Below, piece by piece: positions 43,540 through 52,477 of a stretch of 56,650 nucleotides of DNA. A program made the position numbers and the translations under genes. Under the pieces are notes generated by a model. It did no database searches. It worked only from the letters and a program-made list of their open reading frames with translations, and was not told the DNA's origin. The DNA is from Beroe ovata (Eukaryota > Ctenophora > Nuda > Beroida > Beroidae): positions 214,920-271,569 of the forward strand of contig CAMPET010000054.1 in the NCBI GenBank assembly GCA_946803715.1, in the 5' to 3' direction. The first letter of the stretch is position 1, and every line of letters starts with the position of its first letter.

Positions 43540-44003
43540 GTACCAATCTGATTACTTGCAGTTGCACTGACGTACTGTCTGATAGTGATAGATTTAGATA
43601 GCTATAGAATCATTAGTAGATGTCTAATCTATTAAATAGATAAGACATGCATCTAATGATTCTATCTAATGATTCTATCTAATGATTCTATCTACTTTAA
43701 GTCCCGAGACACCTGTCTCATGTCTGGCGAGGCGATGCAATGCAATGTAATTCAATGCTCATGCTAGATTTCCTTGTCAGACTTTATCTGACCTCTGTTT
43801 CTCGCGCGCGCCTTCATCGAAGGCCGAAAGCCTGTTTCGGCCTTCGATGAAGGCGCGGGCGCGCTGCGCTCGCGCGAGAAACAGGTCAGGCCAGGTTTGT
43901 CAAGTCACTGTCAGATTTTATCTGACCTCAGTTTCTCGCGCGCGGCGCGCGCGCCTTCATCGAAGGTTGTAGGATTTTACCCTACCGTCGGTGCGCGCGA
44001 TTT
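43540..44003. repeat. Block present twice in the window (copy 1), with foldback elements
   Basis: Starts tgtaccaatctgattacttgc and carries four copies of taatgattctatc. It contains a GC-rich foldback at about 43779-43890 (ttgtcagactttatctgacctctgtttctcgcgcgcgccttcatcgaaggccgaaa and return arm) and part of a second unit with gttgtaggattttaccctaccgtcgg. The block recurs nearly identically at 44780-45243 between two single N's. The foldback itself is a real family member because it resembles element A at 3.7 kb. Confidence 0.85.
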
Positions 44004-44067
44004 TCAATCCGCCCCGACGGTAGGGCGGAATTTAGCAGCTTTACAGCACTTTTTGCTGTAAGATTTG

Positions 44068-44134
44068 ATTGGCTAATCGCGCGCCAATAAGAGACGCGCA
44101 ACAAGTCACGTGTTGTCACATGCGTGTGACGTCA
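44068..44134. promoter_or_regulatory. CCAAT, E-box and CRE cluster beside the foldback
   Basis: ATTGG at 44068, CCAAT at 44084, CACGTG at 44107-44112 and TGACGTCA at 44127-44134. It has the same site types as the cluster at 9352-9532. It could be promoter-proximal for the coiled-coil gene whose duplicated first exon starts at 44641, but the local assembly is uncertain. Confidence 0.4.
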
Positions 44135-44344
44135 TTATCAGAAGAAACATTAGAACACATACTCACTATTCCTTCAAACCGCGCCGCGCATTTTTATAAG
44201 TTTTCAGGCAACGGCAATAAGACCACAGTCAATTTTTTTGACCTATGTCAAATTATACATTGCCAGAAAGCTGAGATTCTCCGCTTTACAATGCCGTAAA
44301 ATTCATTGCAAACTGACGTAAGCTCAAGAAGTTATGGAGCTTTN

Positions 44345-44778
44345 TGCTGACTTTACTTCATTTTCGTTAATGTTGCTCGCCAGCTCTGCCGTGAGATGAT
44401 ATGTGAATCAATGAATAGAGACAGGTCTTCTAGATATAGATAGCTTCAGTTAGCTGGTGTGAGTTGAACATATAATATCTTAATCTACTATGAATGGAGT
44501 TATTTTGCTCCACAGAAGTGTGGTCAGAGCATGAGCTTAATACTCTACAAAGCCTCTAATATCCTCTTCTATGCACAGCTTTGTTGAATGTTCTTGAAGC
44601 AATTAATGACATCCCATGAAATATGTTCTTAGCATGAAGGATGACCATGGATAGTAAAGTATTGAAACTAGAGAATGATGTTGAGGTTATTAAAAACACC
44701 ATTAAGATTCTTAAGCAAAAAGATAAGGAGATTCTCGATGTTCTTCTGAAAACCAAACTCCTCCTTGATAGACAAAAG
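44345..44778 (+). pseudogene. Second copy of the coiled-coil gene's 5' region and first exon, cut at an N
   Basis: From about 44353 the sequence matches 45530-45943 with small differences. It includes the ATG at 44641 and 46 codons of the coiled-coil exon, then stops at the N at 44779 before the splice donor. The copy is most likely an allelic contig end left in the assembly rather than a real partial gene. Confidence 0.75.
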
Positions 44779-44779
44779 N

Positions 44780-45243
44780 TGTACCAATCTGATTACTTGC
44801 AGTTGCACTGACGTACTGTCTGATAGTGATAGATTTAGATAGCTATAGAATCATTAGTAGATGTCTAATCTATTAAATAGATAAGACATGCATCTAATGA
44901 TTCTATCTAATGATTCTATCTAATGATTCTATCTACTTTAAGTCCCGAGACACCTGTCTCATGTCTGGCGAGGCGATGCAATGCAATGTAATTCAATGCT
45001 CATGCTAGATTTCCTTGTCAGACTTTATCTGACCTCTGTTTCTCGCGCGCGCCTTCATCGAAGGCCGAAAGCCTGTTTCGGCCTTCGATGAAGGCGCGGG
45101 CGCGCTGCGCTCGCGCGAGAAACAGGTCAGGCCAGGTTTGTCAAGTCACTGTCAGATTTTATCTGACCTCAGTTTCTCGCGCGCGGCGCGCGCGCCTTCA
45201 TCGAAGGTTGTAGGATTTTACCCTACCGTCGGTGCGCGCGATT
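44780..45243. repeat. Block present twice in the window (copy 2)
   Basis: Near-identical repeat of 43540-44003, bounded by N at 44779 and N at 45244. After the second N the sequence changes to another GC-rich module (gcggagtatttgggtcacgcagcgcgg) also found near 37858. Confidence 0.9.
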
Positions 45244-45804
45244 NGCGGAGTATTTGGGTCACGCAGCGCGGGAACAGGCTTGCGTCAGCAAACTGTCTGA
45301 GAGTGAGGTAATAAGTTTGCGCCGCGCGCACTATAGGCCAGTTTCGCGAAATGCGGACACAGGCAAAATTTGCGTTGCGCGCGATTTTGAAAAGCGCCTC
45401 CTCTTCCACGATATATTTTGTTATGTTTTAATCGCATTTTGTCACCGAAACGAAATTCTCGACAGGGCCGGGGCTATCTGCATCGACAGCCAAACAACTT
45501 TTAGCAATGGTGGAAATGCTGCAGACTTCATTTTTGTTAATGTTGCTCGCCTCTGCCGTGAGATGATATGTGAATAAATGAATAGAGACAGGTCTTCTAG
45601 ATCGCTTCAGTTAGCTGGTGTGAGTTGAACATATTGTAATATCTTAATCTACTATGAATGGAGTTATTTTGCTCCACAGAAGTGTGGTCAGAGCATGAGC
45701 TTAATACTCTACAAAGCCTCTAATATCCTCTTCTATGCACAGCTTTGTTGAATGTTCTTGAAGCAATTAATGACATCCCATGAAATATGTTCTTAGCATG
45801 AAGG

Positions 45805-46230
45805 ATGACCATGGATAGTAAAGTATTGAAACTAGAGAATGATGTTGAGGTTATTAAAAACACCATTAAGATTCTTAAGCAAAAAGATAAGGAGATTCTC
45901 GATGTTCTTCTGAAAACCAAACTCCTCCTTGATAGACAAAAGATTGAAGACATCAAATTAGAGGTATGTCACTGTTTGTGCAGTCATTTACTTGATGATC
46001 ATTGACCGACAATTGCTTTGAGGTATATTTCTACTTTGTTCTGCTTGGGAACAGCTTATAGCCTAATTTACTACCTTACTAAAACTTTCAACCTTACTAA
46101 AAATTTACCATGATCCCAGGTGCTGGAAGATGAACAAGTGGAAGAGGAACAAACTGAAATTTTAGCAGAAGAACTTGAGGAGAAACCCAGTGGCAATATC
46201 AAATATACGATTTTTTTGCTACGAATATGA
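45805..46230 (+). CDS. Small coiled-coil protein, two exons, function unknown
   Basis: I do not recognise this gene. Exon 1 (45805-45963) and exon 2 (46120-46230) join in phase 0 across gtatgt/ccag sites to give 89 residues and TGA. The N-terminal ~50 residues have heptad spacing (VLKLENDVEVIKNTIKILKQ, then LDVLLKTKLLLDRQ), typical of a coiled coil. The rest is strongly acidic (VLEDEQVEEEQTEI), followed by a short hydrophobic end. Another ATG lies two codons in. Exon 1 could instead splice to further exons of a longer protein. The presence of a second, near-identical copy of this exon upstream is addressed separately. Confidence 0.5.
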
Positions 46231-46826
46231 TTTTGCAATGAAAAAATGCTACCAAAAATATTTAGTTAACTAGCACAAATCGCATTTTTCATGACCTGTT
46301 TCAATGTCTGATATCTGTCGAACTGACACAAATTAGCACTAAAAATAATTCTTACTGTGACCAAGGTCGCCGAAACGCGTCATTGGATGCTGTGCTGCGT
46401 CGTGCCGCGCCGCGCATGCAAATCTATCAATTATCTTAGTTGTAATCATATACCTTATTTTCGCGTTGGAGAAACACTGGAATGTTCAATGTAATATGGC
46501 GCGTACCCCAGGAATGTTCACGAATTATTCATTCAAGTTGAAACTGCTTTTACCGTCTGTCAAAATCGACTTGTCTGTATAGTGTATGATAATCTNTTTA
46601 TGAAGTATAAATTTTTGCATTTGGGAATTATTGACCTTTTTGACCTTGTGATTATCATTATTCATTCAAAAAGCATGAATGTCTATATAATGAGTTTAAG
46701 CTGCTATCATCTTCCTTCAATTATGAATATTATTTGCTCTATTTGAAACCCTGATTCCCAGTCCTCTGATGCTCTCTAATATCATATCAAAAACTAGAAT
46801 TGCATAAGGAAATTCCAGGATAGAAA

Positions 46827-48794
46827 ATGAATGAAGAGGAAGCCCTTTATCTGGATCAACTGTCATCAATTTCTGATATTCCTGCATCATTACAACACTT
46901 CCAAGATGAGTATGAGGAGGCTAAGGCTAAGTTGAGCGTGGTGGCCACTGACACTGCTCAAGTGCACAAAACACACAGGGCTTATTTGCAGAAAGATGTA
47001 AGGGATGGCAGGAAGCATATACAAATTGGCGAAGAACTGCTGAGTGACCTCGACATTATTCACAAGCCTCCCACTGAGGAACTGCTTGGGAAAGTAGCTG
47101 CTATAGATCAGTTTAGTAAGATAGCAAAGTATCTTGATTGGGTTAAATTCCTAAATGAAGCAGTAAGATTTTTAGATAAGCGTCAGAATAGCGAAAGCTG
47201 GAGGAAATGCCTGCCAATCTATGATGAATTAAACTGTTACTGCAGCCTAATTGAAGACACCTCCTGTTCAAACCTCAAAAGGTTAATGTTAAGTGAGTGT
47301 AACAAGAGGTATTCAGTCATATCTGAAATAGCCTTGAAATCATTTGGAACTGTGAACTGGAAAACACTCAATGAAGAAAACTTACCTCTGACCATAGAAA
47401 ATGTGAAATTCTTGTTCAAAGTATCAGAACCAATGAATCATGGGAAACCTAATGTCAAGTTAGGATTGAGGTACATATTTAGTCACTTCGAGATTCAATT
47501 CAAATTCCATTTCATGAGGAAAGTGAAAACTAATGATATCAAAAAACCAGAATGGTACTTGACAAAGTTGCTGTCTTGGATTCGAGAAAACGAGCAACAA
47601 TTTGCTGAAAACTTTTCCATACTTTTCCCCAATGAAAACGAAGCAACTATCAGCGCTCTGCTCATTGAGCAATTCTGTGAACTTGCTGTGTTAAAACTCA
47701 ATGAAGACATTCCGAAGCTGAGTGACAGTCTGTTCACATATTACATTGATGAAGTTATCAGGTTCCATAGAGAGCTTTGTGAAATTATCCCTCTGAGTCA
47801 TGTTAAATCACCTATTTTACCTCTCTTTACTAGTGAAAAGAACCTGAAACGCTGGCTACAGCTCGAAACTCTTTCGTCCTTCGACTTCCTTGCAAACGTC
47901 GAAAATGATGAGAACTGTTTTGAGAAAAGAGACAGTGGAAATGGGTATTCCATTCCATCCATGTGTGTGAGAGTCCTCACATCTGTGAAGGCAGTGGGAG
48001 AAAGGGTGAAAATCTTCCCATCTCTAGCCCTAAACAATCGTTTCTATTCCCTGCAATGTGACCTGCTTAAAGAGTTCCTTGTTAAACTATCTGATAAACT
48101 GCAATCCATCAAGTGTCAAGATGAGCACTACCCCATGATCGTTAACAGTCTCCTGTACATAACCACAATCCTAGATGAGTGGAGTTATGATCAACACTAC
48201 ATCAAAATATCCAAGTTTGAGGGGGATTCGGCTCCCTTTGCAGGAATAACTGAGTCATTCCAAATGAACCTCAATGATGCGCAGTATTCACTGGAAACTG
48301 CTATATCAAGCAGGGTTAACAAGCTAATTTCTAGCTATTACAAGGTGTCATGGATAATGCCAAATCAGCTAGACACTATTACACCAGCTTGCTCAGCAGG
48401 CTTGATGGAGCTTCAGCAATCTCTGTCTGCCCTCTCTAAGAGCCTGGCTTCGGATATATTCCTATTGATATGGAGCAACCTAGCCAAGTCATTCCAGCTA
48501 TCGTTCACCAACAAGATACTCAAGAAGAGTCAGTTTAACCTTGCTGGAGCAAAGCAATTCAGAGCTGACATGCAAGCATTTTGCGGTATATTCTACGAGT
48601 ATTGCTCGCCAAGTTTCTTCACGTTGTTCAATGAGGGTCTCACTGTTCTATCCCAGCCCTGTCAAACTGCCAGACTTTGGAAAGGTGAGGGGATTAAAAA
48701 TGTTGAGAATCTCGTTACGCTTCTGAAAGAGCAAGATCTCACGATTAGCAGCAGCCATGCTCTTGAAATATTGAAGTTGAGGACTGACCTGTAA
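46827..48794 (+). CDS. RINT1: RINT1/Tip20-family protein, single exon
   Basis: Subunit of the NRZ (NAG-RINT1-ZW10) tether that captures Golgi-derived COPI vesicles at the ER; vertebrate RINT1 also binds RAD50. The 655 residues contain an N-terminal coiled-coil region (~20-75) and the Dsl1/RINT1 helical body with family segments: KYLDWVKFLNEAVRFL, a Glu/Asp-rich middle, and the well-kept C-terminal part (LAGAKQFRADMQAFCGIF, LSQPCQTARLW). The end HALEILKLRTDL matches the usual RINT1 C-terminus. It is shorter than human RINT1 (~790), mainly at the N-terminus. The coding region has no intron. A ttccag just before the ATG could be an acceptor after a non-coding exon. Confidence 0.92.
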   Translation: MNEEEALYLDQLSSISDIPASLQHFQDEYEEAKAKLSVVATDTAQVHKTHRAYLQKDVRDGRKHIQIGEELLSDLDIIHKPPTEELLGKVAAIDQFSKIAKYLDWVKFLNEAVRFLDKRQNSESWRKCLPIYDELNCYCSLIEDTSCSNLKRLMLSECNKRYSVISEIALKSFGTVNWKTLNEENLPLTIENVKFLFKVSEPMNHGKPNVKLGLRYIFSHFEIQFKFHFMRKVKTNDIKKPEWYLTKLLSWIRENEQQFAENFSILFPNENEATISALLIEQFCELAVLKLNEDIPKLSDSLFTYYIDEVIRFHRELCEIIPLSHVKSPILPLFTSEKNLKRWLQLETLSSFDFLANVENDENCFEKRDSGNGYSIPSMCVRVLTSVKAVGERVKIFPSLALNNRFYSLQCDLLKEFLVKLSDKLQSIKCQDEHYPMIVNSLLYITTILDEWSYDQHYIKISKFEGDSAPFAGITESFQMNLNDAQYSLETAISSRVNKLISSYYKVSWIMPNQLDTITPACSAGLMELQQSLSALSKSLASDIFLLIWSNLAKSFQLSFTNKILKKSQFNLAGAKQFRADMQAFCGIFYEYCSPSFFTLFNEGLTVLSQPCQTARLWKGEGIKNVENLVTLLKEQDLTISSSHALEILKLRTDL

Positions 48795-48809
48795 GATTGA
48801 TATCATTAG

Positions 48810-49140
48810 GATAGGACAAAAACAAGTGTAGGCTTTTAACTGAGATATGTTGTATTACGGGGATACAATTTTATTTATTCTTTCAAGAAGGGGTATTTTT
48901 CGCAATTGCTTCATCACCTCTTTTTGAATGTTTGAGACGATTTATTTTGAATTCAATGACGGATAATTTGCTTAAATGATGCTTAAATGATGTTTATGTA
49001 ATATTCTTAAAGTACTAATTGACTTTTTCAACTCGTGCAGCGTACTTTTGTGGATGGGCTAGAGTTATATAGTTATTGCCGTTTGGGATCATGTATTTCC
49101 AAGGATCACTTTATTGACACTAAATCATTCCCTCAAGATA
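48810..49140. other. Spacer between RINT1 and the rhodanese gene
   Basis: AT-rich sequence without a coding signal. It must hold the RINT1 3' end and the rhodanese promoter. Confidence 0.5.
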
Positions 49141-49143
49141 ATC

Positions 49144-49446
49144 ATGGCCTCTACTTATCTTAATCCTGCTGAGGCAAAAGGCAGGTTAGCCGAGTTTGAC
49201 GTTATACTCGATGTGAGAAGGGCCGATGAATGGAATGCGGGACACTTGGAGTTACCGACTGTCAAGTTTGTTGAGAATCTCCATGCATCGCCGGAAAAAG
49301 TGGCTGGATTGGAGGATATGGCGGATAAGAAGGTGTTGGTTCATTGTGCGAGTGGTGGCCGAGCGAAGAGAGTGGCTGACATGTTGGCAGACAAGTTCAC
49401 AAACTTGTTTGTTGTGGTCGATGGTGGATATGCACATCTTAAATAA
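49144..49446 (+). CDS. Single-domain rhodanese (sulfurtransferase), single exon
   Basis: 100 residues from ATG 49144 (MASTYLNP); an upstream in-frame start is not needed. It has the whole small rhodanese fold: VILDVRRADEWNAGHLE (the DVR..EW..GH motif), ENLHASPEKVAGL, then KKVLVHCASGGRAKRVADML with the active-site loop CASGGR (Cys x x Gly x Arg). The C-terminus is VVVDGGYAHL. Such proteins move sulfane sulfur from thiosulfate or other donors to cyanide or thiol acceptors. Size and compactness resemble bacterial GlpE/PspE-type proteins and small animal TSTD-type proteins. It is intronless, 349 bp after RINT1 on the same strand. An AATAAA lies at 49715. Confidence 0.92.
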   Translation: MASTYLNPAEAKGRLAEFDVILDVRRADEWNAGHLELPTVKFVENLHASPEKVAGLEDMADKKVLVHCASGGRAKRVADMLADKFTNLFVVVDGGYAHLK

Positions 49447-49834
49447 GTGTGACAGAAATTTGTTAAGTAGACCGTGCCTATTATATTGTTGAAAGTTGAC
49501 ATTGTTTTCAACTGTTGTAGGTATTTTTTAAACTTTTTTTTCAATGTGATGATAATTTTTCTGAGATAGCCTCAGTGAGATAAACTCCTTCATTACATTT
49601 TTCTGCAGAGTTACTTTTTGGATAATTGTATTACACGAGAGATCTTGATGTTACGTTGAATTTATTTGCATTGACTACCTAGCCAAACTATTTTATGGCC
49701 AGGTAACAACTATTAATAAACGAGTTTCATTATACTTAGTTAGTTCATAGTTTCTAGGATTTCATTCAATTGTTTCCTAAAAAACAACATATCATTTATA
49801 TGGGCCATAACAATAATCTCTTCTATCTCCATAG

Positions 49835-52421
49835 GTAGCACGAATGGGTACCGACGAGTAAGTAAATACGTTCACATTGATTTCATCTCATATAATAACA
49901 GCTTGTTTTTTCGAATCAATATTATATCAACCGTTGATCAATATTCACATATCTGCGTGTCCCCATACTCATATTCATGAACAATGTCATCTTGTCATGA
50001 TTAAGTGAACTTGAGAAGATGAAGCACTCCTTTCATCCAGTAAGTATCCACGGGTGATTGGTCATATCAGTGAACGTGATCCTGTTAGCAGTGTTGTAGC
50101 TGAGACACCGCTCCACGAATTTCCGTCCAGTTTGGTCCTCGTGATAGCTCCACTCCAGCTGACCCCCTCTGACCACCTCCGCCTGAGTGTGGAATGGGGC
50201 ACAGCCCCTGAGTAGGGAGTACGCGAGGCAGCCCACACTCCACACTATTCCCCCTTCCCTCTTGTAACTACCCCTGAGGTACAGTTCAGGGGGAACACAC
50301 CCCTCTGTCCCCTGTAGCTTCGTGTAGGGACTGTGGGTGATGAAGGATGCGGACCCAAAGTCGATGAGTTTAATATGTCGTGTTCTCGGGTTGTACAAGA
50401 TGTTCTCGTCCTTGATGTCCCTGTGATCCACCCCGACTGATGTCAGATGGGTGATGACATCAATAACCCGTCTGATGACGTCTCTAGCTCTCTCTGACGT
50501 CATTGCACCGACAGTGGACAGGTATTGGGATAGGTCGAGGAAGTCCGGATCGTAGTCCATGACACTCAGCCAGAACTCCTGTTCCACGTATAGATCACGG
50601 AGTGTCACGACACTGGCGTGGGCAGATCGCTCCCATAGGATAATCTCATCGGGCATGTCCATGTTCCTCCGACTACACCAGGACTTTCGTCTGTACCGGG
50701 AATCGTGGACTATCTTCACTGCTCGGACTACTCCGCTCTTTTTGTGCTTGCATCTCAGGACAGTCCCATAGCCTCCCTCGCCTAACTTGTCGAGGGGAGT
50801 GTAGTGGGTGAAGAAGGAGTTGGGGTCCGCCTTGCTGCGCTTTAGAAACTCGAACATGCTGAATAGGTTTTACAAATAGAGTGAAAAGGGAATAAACTGT
50901 ATGATATTCTGCAGACACGTGTGTGTTCTTATACCCCTGTTTGCCATGTGACGAAACGAGGCCCAATTTCATTGGCTAGACTTGTTCATGGTTCCCGATC
51001 TTGTCAACAGTCATGCGATACCTTGTCATCTCTGTCTGCTGATCACATGACCTGAGATCCGGTCCTGATTGGCTGTCTGTCGTGGGAGTAATCCACGTCA
51101 TAATCACCTGACCTGCTATCAGTGATCAGGTCAGATGACAGTGTTCCCATCCCACACACTCACACACACACACGCGTGATTAGATCCTCCCTATCACCTC
51201 CTCATTGCAGGACACATCTTTACTTAGGACACGATATGTTGACAATATTGAGTACTGATTGCACGAACTTACTATGACATCATAACATGTTATGTTTTTC
51301 AGGTCACTGAGGAATGAAGCTGCCAACTTCCTATCAAAGCTGGGTAAGTTGATAAATTGAGTTTACTTAAAGATTTGATGAATGATAGTGACAATTGATG
51401 AACGTCGATAGTTGAGACCTTATCAAAGCTGAATATTGATAGCCATAATCAGTGCGTATATAGTTGTGTTAACGAATGAAATATGAATATCATCATTCTC
51501 ACTGTGACAGCCGAACTAAACTGTCTGTAGCCTGGAGTTATGCGTGAATGGAGGATTTATTTTGCCTTATGCGACTTAAAACATTAAATAATTCAATCGC
51601 AAAAGTAAAACAGCCCTCCATATTCTGCAGTACTGGTGCTATAATATTGGCAAATCATGTGTTGAGTAGACCTTACGAGGAGTGTGGCAGCCACACTGCC
51701 ACACTCATTTGCCACACTGCCACACTGAATTGCCACACTGCCACACTGTGTGGCAAGTTTTTATTTGCCACACTGCCACACTTGCTGTAAGGTCATCGCA
51801 CATTTTCAAAAGTGTGGCAATGTTGACCTTACGAGTTCAACTGCCACACTGCCATTCTCTTTCACACATGCCGCATAAGTGATGTAATGTGATATGACAT
51901 GTCCGAAATTTAAAAAAATATAATTACCGTAATCGCAATGAGGTGCAATGTTTATTTAAGGAATGGGGAAACAATGGCACGCTCAATTGCTCTAATTAGC
52001 ATGTACCCACTACCCATATATCTTGGAAGGGTGCCTGGTGGGTGGATTGGAATGCTAGCATTACTTGGGGTGCTCTAAAGTCACTGACTGTCGGACCGAC
52101 AGTNGCGTCCAACGAGATCAACACCAATTTGCCACCTTAATTCAATGAGTTGCTTAGACCATTGTTGGGACGTTGGGTATGATTATTGATATGGCTATGC
52201 AGGCTCATAACAAAAGACTTCATTGAGTAATTACAATCTCGTGGACTATATTGTTGAAATTATCTTAATCATTAGGAAACATCTCATACAGTAAACACTG
52301 AACGAAATTCTTTTTATATAATTGTCAAATTAAATCTCTTTTAATTTCAGATGGTGTAAGGATTGATAGTAGAATTCTATTCAAGGACAGACTAACGACG
52401 CTATCAGAAAGCACAGGCAAG
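49835..52421 (+). CDS. 5' exons of an unidentified gene (partial) that encloses the PIM-like gene
   Basis: Three plus-strand exons with good splice sites link in phase: 49835-49857 (23 nt, between atag and gtaagt), 51303-51343 (tttttcag, gtaagt) and 52351-52421 (taatttcag, gtattt). The reading is VARMGTDESLRNEAANFL, continuing SKLDGVRIDSRILFKD, then RLTTLSESTGK. That is 45 open codons with an internal ATG that could be the start. I do not recognise the protein. The composition (helical, charged) is protein-like, and three independent phase matches make chance unlikely. Later exons must lie right of 52421, so the class C receptor on the other strand would also be inside this gene. Confidence 0.5.
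50033..50857 (-). CDS. PIM: PIM-like serine/threonine kinase, single exon
   Basis: 274 residues, almost only a kinase domain, as in PIM kinases, which are constitutively active and controlled by expression. The glycine loop is LGEGGYGTV (~residue 25), the ATP lysine is in RAVKIV, the catalytic loop is DHRDIKDEN and the magnesium loop is LIDFGSASF. The activation segment ends GTEGCVPPE, with PPE for the usual APE as in PIM. The following IVWSVGCLAYSLLRGCAPF lacks the common Asp of DVWS, another PIM trait. The domain ends in NHPWIL. All catalytic residues are present. The gene is intronless and lies in the first intron of a plus-strand gene. Assignment to PIM rather than a near relative rests on the activation segment. 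Confidence 0.85.
   Translation of the reverse strand: MFEFLKRSKADPNSFFTHYTPLDKLGEGGYGTVLRCKHKKSGVVRAVKIVHDSRYRRKSWCSRRNMDMPDEIILWERSAHASVVTLRDLYVEQEFWLSVMDYDPDFLDLSQYLSTVGAMTSERARDVIRRVIDVITHLTSVGVDHRDIKDENILYNPRTRHIKLIDFGSASFITHSPYTKLQGTEGCVPPELYLRGSYKREGGIVWSVGCLAYSLLRGCAPFHTQAEVVRGGQLEWSYHEDQTGRKFVERCLSYNTANRITFTDMTNHPWILTG
51680..51870. repeat. TGCCACAC minisatellite
   Basis: About ten copies of TGCCACAC or CTGCCACACT, with three inverted GTGTGGCA copies that could form stems. The pieces gaccttacgag flank it near 51670 and 51826. It lies in an intron of the plus-strand unidentified gene. Confidence 0.85.
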
Positions 52422-52477
52422 GTATTTTCATGGAATTTCTCTCATTAAAAGTTCAGTGTTTGTTCATAATGAATTGG

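Noticed and set aside
45254-45577. 107-codon plus-strand open frame after the N at 45244
   Set aside because: It spans a GC-rich repeat module and an assembly joint and shows no domain.
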